Made by a program: the position numbers and the translations under genes
Notes under the pieces: generated by a model
The model's database searches: none
Told to the model about the DNA's origin: nothing
Seen by the model: the letters and a program-made list of their open reading frames with translations, nothing else
Assembly (NCBI GenBank): GCA_037039925.1
Contig: JAXRKP010000479.1
Span: forward strand, 77,501-141,500
Source: Doris montereyensis
Taxonomy: Eukaryota; Mollusca; Gastropoda; Nudibranchia; Dorididae
Direction of reading: 5' to 3'
DNA: 64,000 nucleotides
Shown: one piece after another, positions 1-14,900 of the stretch
How positions within the stretch are numbered: the stretch's first letter is position 1
Layout of the letters: each line of letters starts with the position of its first letter

Positions 1-2512
1 GGCAGCCCCACCATCTACCTAGGGTACAGTGTGCTAATCCTTGCTTATCCAAAACAACCTGATTCAGAGAAGTAAAAAAGAAATATAACCAGCTTGATCT
101 TTGGAAGACGAACTTGGAAATGAACATGGACTGTGATTTTTGGAACATGGAACATAAGGGCAATAAATGGAAAAGAGTTGAAATTAGTTAAAGAAATGAA
201 AAAATTCAAAGTAGATATTTTGGCCATTACAGAAACAAAGAAAAAAGGACAAGGAATAGAAAATGTAGGACCGAATCATATTTTAATCTTCTCAGGAGTA
301 GATGTCAAAGCTAGAGCAGGAGTAGGCCTCCTAGGGCATAAAAGGCATGAAAAGCTACAAGAAAGTTTAAAATTTATAAGCCCACGGCTAATAGAGGTAA
401 ATATTTAACCAAAAGAACGAGAAATTAAATTATTAATAGCTTATGGACCAAACGAAGACGCAACTAAAGAAGAAAAAGATATCTTCGAAAATGATTTACA
501 AATAGCTGCAAAGAATCTTAAATCCAAACAGAAACTAATGCTTTTAGGAGATTTAAACGCTAGAGTAGGCAACAATGTAGAAATGTCAGGAGGAGTAATA
601 GGTAAAGAAGGAGAGACAACTTCTCCAAATGGAGAGAGACTCATAGATTTTTGCCTAAAGAATAACATGAAAATAGCCAACACATTTTTTCTTCATAAAG
701 ATATCCACAAATATGCAAGAGTAAATTAAGACAGGTGTGAAAAGTCATTGATAGACTACATAGTAGTTAGCAGCTCCCTTTTACAGTACATTGGATGCAA
801 GAGTAAACAGAGGAGCAGAAATATTTAGTGATCATCACCTAGTGATTGCCAAAATGAAGAAGAAAAACAGGAAAGGAAGAGAAGAAAGCTATTAAACTCA
901 AAATAGAGGAATTAAATAAACCAGTAGTACAACAGGTATATCAATCTAGGATAAAAAGATTTATCAGTGAAAGACAGATGGATCTGAATGATAGCACAAT
1001 TGAAGAAAAGTGGCAGATGTATAAAGAAACACTTCTCAATTGTACAGAAGAGGTCTGTGGTAGGAAACAAATTAGAGGAGATAGGAAAAGAACAGCATGG
1101 TGGAATGAAAATGTCAAGACTAAGATCAAAAGAAAAGAAAATGCCTCGAAGAAATACTTGCAAACAAAGAGACCAGAGGGTGGATAGATTACGTGAGTAA
1201 AAGAACTATCGCCAAAGAGGAAGTGAGGAAAGCAAAACAGGAACAATGGGAGGAGTTTGGACAAAGACTCAAGAAAGCTATCAAGGAAATCAAAAGCTGT
1301 TCTGGGAGCAATGAAGAGCCTGAGAAAGACTAAAGCATGCCCAATACGACAAATTAAGAATGTCAAAGGAGAAATAATGAAAAAAGACAGCGAAGTCATG
1401 AAAACATGGAGAAAGCACTTTCACCAATTACATAATCCCTCCAGAACGTATGAAACAAGGAGTAAAGATCAATTAGTAAGAGTATCAAGTAATCCAGAAT
1501 TTTTCAATAAACCAACATGTGCAGTGAGTAGCTGGAAATGTATATGAAGAATTTGATGTAGATATAGGAGTAAGACAGGGTTGTATCCTAAGTCCTCTTT
1601 TGTTTATCACATTTATGGATTCAGTTGCAAAGGCATCCTCAAAAATGAAGCAAATGAATGTAGGTAAGTGGAAGCTCAAACCAGTAAATGTATCAATGCT
1701 TTCATTTGCCGATGATTTAGTTCTGTTTGGAAAATCAGAGAGTGACCTTCAGTCGAATATCAATACTATGAACAATGAACTAAATAAAAGAGGAATGAGA
1801 GTAAATGCAAAGAAAACCAAAACAATGCTAGTAACTAGGGAAGCTAAAACACAAAATCTTAAATTGGACAGGGAGTAATTTAGAACAAGTTCAAAGCTAC
1901 AATTACCTAGGAGTAATGATTAACTCAGAGGGAAAACTAAGAGAAGAAATCAGCCAGAGAATCCAAAAGGCAAGTGCAATATATAACCATCTAGGAAAGG
2001 CATTTGTAGGTAAGCAAGAATTGTCAACAAAAACCAAAATGGCAGTACAGTTTATTGTCCTACTCTCCTCTATGACAACGAAACTTGGACTTTCGACAGT
2101 AGAGAATACAGTAGAGTACAGGCAGCTGAAATGAAATATCTAAGAAGAGTGGTGGGGAAAACTAAACGAGACAATCAGAAACATAACAATAAGAGATCAA
2201 ACAAAAGCAGATGGCATAAAAACTAAGATAGAAACAAATCAATTGAGATGGTTTGGTCATGTAAACAGAATGAATGACAATAGAATAGCTAAATCAGTAT
2301 ACAGTGCTAAAGCCTAATGTAAAAGACCAAAAGTCAGACCTTAGAGAAAGTGGGAAGAAGATATAAAAGAGGCATTGAAGCATAGAAATTTAACTTTTTT
2401 GGAAGGAAACAGAAAATGCCAGGACAGGGCATCCTGGAGAAAGATCATCTCAGGCATACACCGAAAGGTAGAATGGCAAATGATAAAGAAAGAAAGAAAG
2501 ATTTATGACAAG
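1..2512 (+). mobile_element. Non-LTR retrotransposon (APE endonuclease + RT), copy 1, decayed
   Basis: Degenerate LINE. The 5' part encodes an AP-endonuclease-like domain: GTWNIRA from about 139, GDLNARVGNN near 544-573 and SDHHLVIAK near 828-855, as in the endonuclease domains of RTE/craniofacial-development-protein-2-like elements. The 3' part encodes the end of a reverse transcriptase (RQGCILSPLLF near 1570; intact FADD active site at 1705-1716) and a C-terminal tail. Stops and frameshifts break it throughout. Compared with copy 2, about 560 bp of RT (domain start through the FIDLEKAFDT region) is missing at about 1495. The 3' end has an AAAG-rich tail (GATAAAGAAAGAAAGAAAG) near 2485. The 5' end matches copies 2 and 3 and lies at or near the window edge. 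Clade assignment is tentative. Confidence 0.88.
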
Positions 2513-2979
2513 ATAGACTATTTTAAGATATTTTCCTAAGTCATAGTATGATTTATTGACAGATAAGTTCCTTTCTTTAAAGTTTCTTTACATGACCTCT
2601 ATTTCCGGTCATTAGGTCGATGTCGGTCGAATCAAATTGAGATAAAACGTTTGGGGGAAAAAATAGTGCATAGTTTTTAGAGGATGTTTTCAGTTGCGGC
2701 AGTAGTTTTTAGAACAGCAATTTGACAATGGACCTTTTTTTTAAAACATGAGCAGTTGAGAGGTCAATAACAAAGGACTGTATAACATATCAGACTTGCA
2801 CCAACCTTTGAATCAAAAGTGTATGACTTTTATTTGGTTTTATATTGACCATATTTCTTCTCATGACACTTAGAGAGTCACTTTCCTCTCAGTGCTGATT
2901 AATGTAGCGAAAAAAATTGTTTTACTTGTGATTTTACTATATTATAATTCATTCTTATGTGTGTGATTTATTGTTTCAG
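2513..2979. other. Sequence between LINE copy 1 and the first recognised CCDC174 exon
   Basis: No ORF or known repeat was recognised. The last 20 bases form the polypyrimidine tract and CAG acceptor of the exon at 2980. The first coding exon of CCDC174 was not found here and may lie upstream of the window. Confidence 0.5.
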
Positions 2980-5900
2980 ATGGTGGAGCTCAAAGCTGAA
3001 CTATTCAAGAAAAAAACAAGAACTTCAAAAAGACAGAGTGGCAAATTTTAATGCTGTTAAAGGACGAAAACATGACAAGGTTCAACTCAACATTTGTTTA
3101 CTTAAAAAACTCCTTTTTGGTTTGGTTTTGTGTTTGCTTTGACTTGGGTTTGTTTATATTGCTTTTTTTTAAGGTCATTAAATACATTCTTTTGTATTAT
3201 TATGTCACACGTTCAATATATTTTACAGGCTTCTCTCACTTTACATTCCCACAAATACAGCTGTTCAATGATAGTGAGGAAGGCAGGTGACTTGTACGGT
3301 TCGAGTTTCAACAATGATTTTTATTAAGAATCTATATTCAAATGTCTCACTGTCTGTATCAAATTGAACAATTTTTTACTGTCAACTTAACAATACCGTA
3401 CCGTCTCCTGTAAAAATAAAAGGAAATAATATCAGAAACAATAGCATGAAAACAAAGCATTGTGTAAAATAAGCAAAGATCTGACACTGGGTTGAGATCT
3501 AATCACACATGGACAACCAAGAGATAAACATGACTTTGTGGACCAGGCAATTAGGTTGAGCATTTAATATAGATTATATAAACTTTCTTATTTTGGTAAT
3601 GAGCAACATGATAAAAGCACTCCTCTGAAATAGTAAACATTAAGGCACATAACCAGGGGAGAATGACAAGTACATGTAAACAAAACAAAAGGAAGTTAAG
3701 GATCAGACTACTTCCGTCCTCTGAAAGAATTAACTAAACTTTATCTAGGTCTAATCGACTTGTTCATTCAACTTAAAAGCATTGAAGAATAAATCTAAGG
3801 GGCGCCAATAACATTTTTGAAAACAAGGAGCTACGGTAATATAAAACTCAAAAACCTGAAAACACTTCACGTAAACTAACGTGTTAAAGCACCGGAAATG
3901 AGTTTCAGATAAATTTACATTACAATGTCTTATTGCCAACTACTAATTCTGTGGCAAGTAATAAAACAATGGTAGGAGTAATCCATCTAAAGGCTGAATG
4001 CTCAAGTGAATAATATTGATAAGAGAGGGCTAGCATCAGTTAAAATAAATTTAAAAGTAGAATAAAAGGAATATTGAGGGCTTTGATGAAAGGGAAATAC
4101 ATAGGGAAAGGACTAATAATATGTAGGCTAGCCCAGAGTATTTAAAGGCAAACGTACACGCCATCAAGGTGACTTTAACAATGAGGAAAGGTATATTTAA
4201 AAGAGACTCTATACTATGGTTGTAGCAGGGGAAGGCTGAGTAACAGTTACAATGTCTTGACCAACAGGAAAATGAATATAAAATTACAATGTTTTATTGT
4301 GATACTGCAACAATATTGTTGTGAGGGATCCAGCTATAGGGATGAGTGTTTGCTCCTTTTACAATAAGTGCTTGTTTACAATAAACAATTGAATATACAC
4401 TTATATGCATTTCTTTAAAGGTGCAAAAATAATTTGAGTACTTCGGGCATTTATTTATACATTTATAACTAAATAGGCGGCCACATTAAATAGGGGGAAA
4501 GGGTCAGCGACGCTTCTATAGAAATACGTGTTACTTTGACCGATAATCTTATTCTGGCTCTCAAAAGTATAATTGCTCTACAACTGCAAGACAGGATGGG
4601 GGGGGGGGGGGGGGGGACAAAGAAGGGAACATTAAACTGTTAGTCAGGGCCATATGCTTGCTGGTCATGAAATAGAAGGCAAAATAGACCAATGACCAAG
4701 GCTCTAGCGTTGGGAGGTTATATTAGTGAAGTTCACTGTAAATATAAGTGGGGGATCAAGATTTCAAAACTAATTCAAGTTTATTCTTATTGTTTTAAAG
4801 CTACCTCTCAACTTTGTTTAAAAGTGCCACTATTGATACATAGCACTTGCATGACAACAAAATATTTGCAAGTAACAGAATGTGAATATGGTCAGCTTAC
4901 CTCTGGACAATTCTCAAATACAAATCTCACAATTCTAAAATCGTTACTTGACCCGTTGGACCAGATACACCCAGCAAAGAGAGGATGGGCGAGATCATAA
5001 GGACATGTGGGGTGTTATAGTCCAAGCTGATTGGCTCAAAAAGACATTATATTCTTCGCTAGCAACAGTTTCATGGCCGCAAAAGTGGGGATAAAGTTCA
5101 AACTGATTGGCTAAAAAAAGACATAACATTCGTCGCTAGCAACGGTTTCATGAGGAGCAATATGGGGGGGGGGGGGGGCAGTGATGGCTCAAAATGATCA
5201 AAACATACACAATAAAAAGAAGTCAGTGTAGGGGGGGGGGGGGGACGCAGACAGTGTATGTGGTGGACATATACAATCAAATGCACACTCAATACAAAAA
5301 CTGAAAACTACTTACATCTCAGACATAAGTGTGACAATTATTTTAGATGCATAGCCTACTTGCTAAAAACAGTAGTCAGAGATAATGACAGAGACTAATT
5401 TTCTTTTCTGTGTGTGAAAAGGGCATTTTGATTGCATGATTAGGAGGGTCAGAGCGATATTTAAGAAAATATCCTTTAAGCTGTCCAGTTATCAGTGCTT
5501 GAGCATCTGTAATGACTCCAGTAGCAAGAGAGTTAAGTCATAGATATATATTCTATTTCTTTTCTTTCTAGATCTCGCTCAAGAAGAAGACAAACGTTTG
5601 GGATCAGAAGAATGCTGGAGTTTCCGTTAGAGCCCAGCGGGATATTCCACAATCAGAAGAACATGAAGATGTTTTATTGAAATCAAGGTAATTGTTCATT
5701 GATGAGTCATTGCTTTTTTTCCTTGGAAAGAAAATGATTATACCATAGTGTATTGGTTGAATGAAAAATTTCTGTCAGTTTTTACTTTAACTTAAAATCT
5801 TTACTACAATACCTTTTCACATCAGGACAAACATGTTTCTTTTGCCCAGAGGCAGATATTTACAAATTTTAAGTCATCAAATTGGTATGGTACCATTTGG

Positions 5901-8900
5901 ATTTTAGAGCAACGGAGAGAACTCATATGTTCTATCTAATGTTAATTAGCCGCTGTCAAAATGCAGTATGGGGGGGGGGGGGCTTTGTAATCTTGAATTC
6001 TGAGAATTCAGTGGTAAGTAACGATTAATATAAATTTTAAGGAAAAGTTTCACCCTTTATCCCTATAGGTGTCAGCAATAACATCTCTTAATGTCAGGGT
6101 TCATTGATAAACAGAAATATTTTATCATTACAGAAAATTGTACATAACTGTTATAGAAGTATTTATATATACACTATGTATATTTAGAAATGAGATTGAT
6201 CATTAAACACTCAATTGATTCTCGACATCAAATTTGCCCTCAGAGATCAACTACGATTCAAATGGCTTTAACCTTATAGAGTGACCTGTATTTATACTCT
6301 GTTGAGACATTTTACATTCATGAAAATGAAGTGAAAAAAACTGAAATAATTTTTAAAAATCAACACTTGCACTTGTCTTACAAAAAAATATCTTTGGTTC
6401 TGAGAGAGGTAAAAAACTGAGTTGATGATTTTTTGGTGTAATTTCAGTCATTATCTCTCAGTAACCTTCAAAATTCACAAAGCACAAACAACAAACTCTT
6501 TCTAACAAATCTTTGCTCTTTATATCGACGGTAAAAGTCGCAAACCGTTTAAGTCTAAAATTATTAACACCTTTTTTTTCTCGCTATTTTAACATTAGGA
6601 AGCCCCTATGCTTTGTCTAGTTAGGATTCCATGGCACAAGAACCAATAGAAACCCGTATAATAACCATATGAGCAATCCATGTCTCCATATTGGGTCCAG
6701 TTTTTGATACTTTCAAACCGTGTATGTCTGTGAAAATAGATTAAAATGTGCAACATCAGTTTCTTTGATTTTTTTATCAAAACATCCGAACTTGGACTTA
6801 CAGTTTGCGACTTTCACTGTCGATAATATGAAAAATAGCCGCCTAACTGTAGACTTATACATGGAAATCCCTCTCTTTCTGCCTCTGATTGAGATGCATT
6901 CTTCCATTCAAGCAAACTTGACAATGCTGGTCTTTCAGAAAATGCTTTCACTTTCATCCTCAACTTTGCCTCTAACACAATGATTCTCAACCTTGTTGGA
7001 CGTGCTGAACCACTGTTCTAGAACGTCGCTGGGAGGAGCAATCCCCTCAAGAGATGGGGAATTCCCTTACAATTGTCAGTTTTGTCATTGCTATCCCATC
7101 AAAAAACAAAAGGAGGGGGTCTATGAATTTCAGAAAGCTCAGGCTGAGCATCGGGCCACAATTTGATATATGTGGGTAACGCTGATGGAACCTGATGTAT
7201 ATATATACAATTATTTTTTACTGTTGATGGAGAGTAATCTTACTTTCACTTTTCTTTAAAGGAAACTGAAGTATTTATAGAGTTATTATATAAATGACCA
7301 TGTCTTGTATTCTGAAGTACTTTTTATTACTGTGCGGTAGATTTAACTGAGGTCAAACCTTTTTGTGAATGATTTGTTTTTCATCATTTCTTTTATTTCT
7401 TGGTTTTATTGAATCCCATCACTACCTCACTGATTCATGATTAAAATACATGCTTTGTTTTATCTCTAAAATGTCGCAGCTATCATGTACCTTGTTTAAT
7501 ATGAACGACAGAAATGCTTGAAAATTTTTTTTGATCTTGCTTGTTACAGAACGATTCTGGAGAAGAAAAGTAAAATATATGATGCTATTTCTTCATCGGC
7601 AAACATACCAGGTTGGTACAATGCTTTTACATGACCTTTTCTTGTCTTTTCCCTCTCATCACAAGTTTCCTTCAAACCAATCTTTAGTTCCATAGATTTA
7701 TTGGATTTGATCAATTTTAATTTTAACTTATTTCATATTTCTGTTATCTTATTTTTTTGTTCCTCCTTTTTTTAAAAAATAGTTTTTTTTTTCTGCTCTT
7801 AATTTCAAGTTTTCACATTTTGAAGATCCTTGACGATACATCTTGGCAAAGCCATTCACAAAAGTCAAGATGCCTTTCCTCCAAATTTATATCTCAACAT
7901 CAATTGTAAGACTTTAACATAAAGTGGCCAGCATAAAGGTGTTTTTCTCAGTGTTGTGGCCAGCATGAGGTGTTTTTCGACAAGGTTTTACTCTTAGGTA
8001 AGGTACTTCACTCTGCTTTCCTCACTTCATTCAGGTGTGAATTAGTATCCAGCTATAGGTAGAGAAAGATCTTGTCAGAGCCTGAGTGTTAGTACAAAGT
8101 GCCTATCAGGCTGATGCACTGTATGCTCCCTAGGGAGAACTTTGAATGTCTGGGGGGATAATTGATGCATAGTTGACGAGCCTGCACTTGTGCGAGGATA
8201 CAGACTGTGAGCCCATCTTTATCTTTAAGGAAGTTGTCTTTATGAATGAGAAGCTATGACTGGCCTAATGAAAATGCATCACATACGATATGAAAGATGG
8301 ATCTCAGCTATGCCCAGGAAACAAGAGTCATACATGATTGCCATCTTTCTTCATTTTTCGTAATGCAAACTCAGGCTAATTTCAGTTTTGATGATGCAGA
8401 GAGAACGGGAGGTAAGCAAGGCACGGCAAATATGCTTTGAGTGTTTTATTACTTGACACGAAAATAATGATGTCATCATGAATGCCCACAGTTTTCTCCT
8501 CTTGACGGCCAGCTCATCCAAATGCTTTAGAACAACAGGAGGCATAGGAATGTAGACACATCACATGGTTGACAGTGACAGTTTTTGGTAGTAAACTTTT
8601 TATATGTGCTCTTTAAAGATGAAGATAAAGGTGGATTTAGGATCATTTTCCTCTCTGCGCTGTTTATAGTCAGAATCCCTGCACAATTACAGGCTTACCA
8701 AATCCTTCTCAACTCCCTGAGGAGCATACAGTACAGCTGCCTGTAAGGCGCTTTATGGTAATATCACTCTGACAAAATCCTTCTTTGCCTATAGCCCTTT
8801 CCTGTTCTAAGAGTATGACGCCCTGGAAAGGGCCTTGTCCAGCATGGGTTGAAACCAGTGTCTTCATAATCACAAACACAACATTACCGATTGAGCCACT

Positions 8901-11900
8901 GTAATTCTACTTTGTGTTTGTGAGTGAAGATACAGATGAAGACAGATTTTTATAGTCTTGTTTCCCTACATTAGTTTAGTCTCACAAATGTGTTATCAGC
9001 TGGTCATTTCATTTAAATATCCGTCTCAAGTCCCCGTGAGTGTTCACTTGGAATGCTTTACATGTGATACATATATCGCACTGACCACTCCACTTAAAGA
9101 CAGACCTGTAGCTATGTACTCGTTGACCCCAAGATCACTGCTTGCGACAGGCAGAATTCAAACTACAAATCAATCAATAAGTCAGATTGGAACCATACAC
9201 GACAAGAAGAACCATGTTCTTTCCCTTGGCAGTAAAATTTGCATTTCAGTACACAAACTGTTGTCGTTAATGTCATGCTGACATTTTGGGTTTTTTTTCA
9301 CAGATGAGGACGGCAGTGAAGGGTATCTGGTTGACTTCCAGAAGAAAACCGTGGATGCCATTGTGGAGGAAAGGGAGAGGATGAGAAGAGAGGAAGAGGA
9401 CAAGGCAGAGAGGGAAGCCCTTGATGAACCTATCTCAGAGCCTGAGCACTCTGATGAAGAATGGTAATATTTCTCCTTTCCCTTACCTCCCACCCCCACC
9501 CCCTTTTCCCCCCTCAAAAGAAGAAGAGGAAATTTTATGGGCAATTTATACTTGAATTCATCTTCTTACTTTAACAGACAGTATTTTTCACAATATATAT
9601 GGAAGCATAGAGACTGGAAAGGTTGCTACATGCAGTGAAGCCAGAGATATCCAATGGAAAGGTTGCTACATGCAGTGAAGCCAGAGATACCTGATATGTG
9701 GAAAGATGCTACATGCAGTGAAGACAGAGATTTTGTGACAATGATATGTAGTGGAAAGGTTGCTACATGCAGTGAAGACAGAGATTTTGTGATATGTAGT
9801 GGAAAGGTTGCTACATGCAGTGAAGCCAGAGATATCTAATGGAAAGTTTGGTTCATGCAGTGACGCCAGAGATATATAATGGAAAGGTTGCTACATGCAG
9901 TGAAGCCAGAGATATTTAATGAAAAAGTTGCTACATGCAGGAAGCCAGGGATATTGTGATATGTAATTGAAAGGTTGCTACTAATGGGAAAGTTGCTACA
10001 TGCAGTGAAGCCAGTGATATTGTGATATGTAATGGAAAGATTGCTATGTGCAGTGAAGAAGTGATATATAATTGAAAAATTTCTACATACACTTGCATTC
10101 AACAGGAATTCTTATTTTATATCATTTTCAGGATTGATTATACAGATTCCTTGGGCGATCGAGACGATGTTTGAAAAAAGACTTGAAAGACATAAAGAAA
10201 GATGATAAAAATTTGGCTAGGTAACACCCTTTTTGTCTTGCATTCTCATTCTTCCAGTAATATTGTGAAAATGATACATGGAGAATGATGTTACTTTTAT
10301 GCTTTATCATCCATGTTTTGATTGATTTTGTTTGAAAAAAGATGTGAAATCTTTTTACATGTACTGGGTACCTTGATAGTTTAAATGTGGAAGTGAAAGG
10401 AAATAAAAGTAGCACATGAAAAATGCATTTACCTTAACACAACAATCTATTCCATGAAAATTGATTATGCGCTACCTGAATATGTCATGATATGTTTAAT
10501 TTCCCTTTTGTTTTGTTGTTTGTGTTTGTGCGTAAACTGATTGATAGACATTTACATGAACAAAATAACAGGACGTTGCAATAATTACATGTAATTGTCT
10601 GGGTTTTTTAAAACTTTTATTAAAACTTTGTCTATTGCTACGTATTTGAGAAACATTTTACATTATAGAAATCAGATAAGCTCCGGGTCTATAGGTCTTT
10701 ACAAAGGCTTTTAAGGAACTTTACTTTTACTTTTGGTCAGTGCTTCCACGTCTTTTTCCTTCTCGTCAGATCATTAAATCAAAACATGACAGGAACGGAA
10801 GAAGAACCTAAAAGGAAAGATGGGGGATTCTGCTTCCTTGCATCTCGTGTCCAATGACATGTACCGTGAAAAAATGCGACAGAAGTGGGAGGATGAGGCC
10901 ACACAGCTGCTGGACAAGGGTCAGGAAGAAATCCACTATTCCAACGTCCAGTTTGACGGAGGGCAAAACAACAACAACTAGTGTTAGGCAAAAAGGGCCA
11001 GATGGCTCAGTTGGTAGGGTGTGCCGTGACTGATACGCCAGTGACCAAAGTTTGGTGCCCAGCACTACGGGCATGTTCTTTTTTTCTCTTTTGTCTTTGT
11101 CCTTGCTAGATGGATGATGAAAAGGAGGGTGCACATTAAAGATTCTTTCGTCTGTTTACAGGGAAGTCTGGACAAATTTTAAAATCTTGCCAATAGCCCC
11201 GATATCACCTTAGTTGTGGATATGGTAAAGTCATTTTTTTTTTTAAACAAACTACCCAACCCACTGTCAACGTGGCAGAGAAAAAGGTAATTTGGTCTTA
11301 TCAGACTAGGTAAAGGCAAAGGTGATGTGGAGGGCAATGAATGCAAAGCCCTACATTTATGCCGTATGCTTAGGAAAATCAAGGCTCTGTTCCTGCTTGC
11401 TCTACACTGAGTAGGGGTCTTAGTTTTACTTTTGTGTTACACACTAGAATGTTGCTGCAATGATTGCAGGTAGCTGTGAGTCTTAAAAATCTTTGGCACA
11501 GCTGCTAACCAGTATACAAAAAAAGTATTTAGTACGATGTTTTAGCTTTGAGTAGGTTACCTGTTTTAAGTCGGAAGTCGAGAGGGAGAGAGAGAATGAG
11601 AGAGAGAGATAGACAGATAAACAGACAAAGAGACCGTAGGACAGGCAGAAACAGGGAAAGACAGTGAGTGTGAGAGACAGACAGACAACAGAGACAGAGA
11701 AATAGGCAGACAGAGAAAGGGAGGAAAAAGATGGGGGGGGAGAGAGAGAGAGAGGGGGGAGAGACAGACAGAGAAAGAGAGAAAGTACACTCAAACCTCT
11801 TAAAGTAAATGGCAAAATAAAGTATGTACATTTACAAAAAATCGGGGGAAAGTTAAATCTGACAAAACAACGTACACTTAAACCTTGAAAAATATGTATG

Positions 11901-14900
11901 GGTATGAGACTCAACTGTATTTTGCTTTTAAATAAACCCTAAGTCAACGGCAGAGACTCAGAGAGATTGGGGCCCAAATCAGGAGATGTCATTCTGCGTT
12001 TGCAAGACTACCATTGCACTTCAAGAGACAACCCAGCGATTGGCAGATTTTTTGTTACCTTAATTGGGTGGCCGAGTGGTTAGGCTGCTAGATTCAAGAT
12101 CATGAGGTCCCAGGTTTGCATCACATTAAAGCTAGTTCCGACGTTGTGTTCCTTGGGAAAGACACGTAACAGACATTTTTTCCCACCGACTCAGGTACAG
12201 ATGGGTACAAGCATTAGCTTGTGAGTAAAATTCTGCATCAGGCTAGCTTCCTGTCCAGAAGGTGATTATTATCACTTGGTCCACTTCACGCTATAGAAAC
12301 CGGGATACACTCCAGCTCCATGGGCCATAGCAGCCTTGAAGTAACTTTACTTACTACTATTACTGCTACCACCTTAATGGGGGTTATTACAATTAGAAAT
12401 TATCAATACTTCCTGAATTATTATGGGCAGGCTATGCGAGTTAGAATTAAGTGGCGCAACCAGAGTCCGTTTTTCGATTTAAGTAAGTTGACAGCTATAT
12501 TTTTGATGTTATCACAAAATTTAATTCCTTCGAAAATGTTGAAAAACTAAATTTTGCAATCAGAAAAAATGAAAAAAAATCGGTCAAGAATTGTTTCCAC
12601 TCCCAAGATAGTGTTGGTTTTCTTGTGGTAGAAAATTGTACTCTTTACTACCTAAAGTCAAGCGTCACCGTAAGGGGTAAAGAATCACCTTATTTGTGGT
12701 TGAAGTTAAATCAAATCAAACAAAATCAAATCAAGGTTGATGCTGGTGTTCTAGGCGTGAGCCATTGAGCGTGTAGGAGGCCTGATGTTTTAAAACGTCT
12801 AAGTAATACATTTTGTTGCACTCCACCCACTTGTAAATGGGTACAAGCTTGTAGTTGGGAGCTTAAGTCTACAAAAAGTGGCCTTTACTGCTGTGTTGAC
12901 TATTTATCCTAATTTCTAGTGAGATGTTTCATGAAATTAGGATAAATAGTCAACACAGCAGTTGCTTACTTACAGTTAAATGAAATACATCAAGACGGCC
13001 GAAGTTAGAAACTTATTAACATTAACAATTGTTTACTTTTGTTTGATTCTGATAGAAATCAGGAATCATGGTGTGGGCTTTTATCAGTTCTCCAAAGACC
13101 AGCAAGAAAGGGGAGCACAAATGGAAAAGCTGAAAGATCTAAGAGAAGAGGTGAGTTGAACACTATCGGCAAGAATCTCCTGTCTGCCTATCTCATGAAA
13201 GCAGTGCAAACTTTTTTGTTGGTTTATGATGAATGGAATGTGCATCTTTTTTACGCTTATAGCACTATGAGATGTTTCAAATTTTGGACTTCATTTTAGA
13301 AAAAATACATTTGGGATAGTTGAAAAGAAGTGTGGAATCAGTTAGGGTTTTTCTTTCTGTGTGCCTGTGTCTCCTGTAGAGTATGTCAATTTCAGAGGTA
13401 AATGTATTCAAACATGTAGCTATGAAATGATATGTTCATTTCATTGATGGCAATCTGTGGAGGAGGGGAAAACAGTGTCAGGAAGAGAATAGGAGACTGA
13501 AGAAGCAAAGCTTTATAGGGAGATAGTTTTTGTGAGTTTTTTTTACTGGGGTGTTTATGTCCTGTGTTGTTGTTTTCTTGTATCGATTTTGTGTTTCTTT
13601 TTTACATTTTGTTTTCACCTTCATATGTTTATCAAAAAGCTCTGAATATTTTACAGTTTTCTTTTTAGAGAGAAAAGAAACTGCACTGTAACTCACTTAT
13701 ACTATTTACTATATCGCAGTCTAAAGAAATGTCTAAAAATGTTTTTTCCACATTGTAACTATAGACTTCAGGGCAATGGACAGATAAGCACCTGTACGGG
13801 AGTAGATGATCCCGCCCTCCACGAGTCTTGGCCGACCAAAGGCTAAAGGAGTTAAACCTGACAGAAAACAACCTACTGTCTTGCAGGCCAGTCTTGACTG
13901 ACCAAAGGCTAAGGGAGTTAACACTGACAGAAAATAACAACCTGTTGCCTTGCAGGCTGGTCTTGAATGACTAAAGGCTAAGGGAGTTAATCCTGACAGA
14001 AAAGAACAAGGCCTGGTAGGGGCTTCAAGGTGGCAGCCCCACCATCTACCTAGGGTACAGTGGGCTAATCCCCTGCTTATCCAAAACAATCTGATTCAGA
14101 GAAATAACAGTAATATAACCGGCTTGATTTTTCGAACACGAACTTGGAAACGAATAGGGACTGTGAGTTTTGGAACAAGAAATGTTAAGGCAATAAATGG
14201 AAAAGAGTTAGAATTAGTTGAAGAAATGGAAAATTTCAAAGTAGATATTCTGGCCATTACAGAAACAAAGAAAAAAGGACAAGGAATAGAAAATGTAGGA
14301 CCGAATCATGTTTTAATCTTCTCAAGAGTAAATGTCAAAGACAGAGCTAGAGCAGGAGTAGGCTTCCTAGTGCATAAAAGGCATGAAAAGCTACTAGAAA
14401 GTTGGAAATTTATAAGCCCACGGCTATTAGAGGTAACAAGATATCTTTGAAAACAATTTACAAATAGCTAAAGAGAATCTTAAATCCAAACAGGAATTAA
14501 TGCTTTTAGGAGATTTAAACGCTAGAGTAGGCAACAATGTAGAAACATCAGGAGGAGTAATAGGTAAAGAAGGAGAGACAACAACTTCTCCAAATGGAGA
14601 GAGACTAATAGATTTTTGCCTGAAGAATAACATGAAAATAGCCAACACCTTTTTCCTCATAAAGATATCCACAAAAATACAAGGGTAAATGAAGACAGGT
14701 GTAAAAAGACTACATAATAGTTAGCAGCTCCCTTTTTTACAGTACATTACATTGGATGCAAGAGTAAACAGAGGAGCAGAAATATTTAGTGATCATCACT
14801 TAGTGATTGCCAAAATGAGATTACTGACTGAAAAAAAAAACAAACAGAAAAGGAAAGAGAAAAAAAGTTACTTAACTCAAAATAGAGGAACTAAATAAAC

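Noticed and set aside
11483..11914. 143-codon minus-strand ORF with Ser/Leu/Cys repeats
   Set aside because: Translation of the GA-rich tract at 11575-11792.
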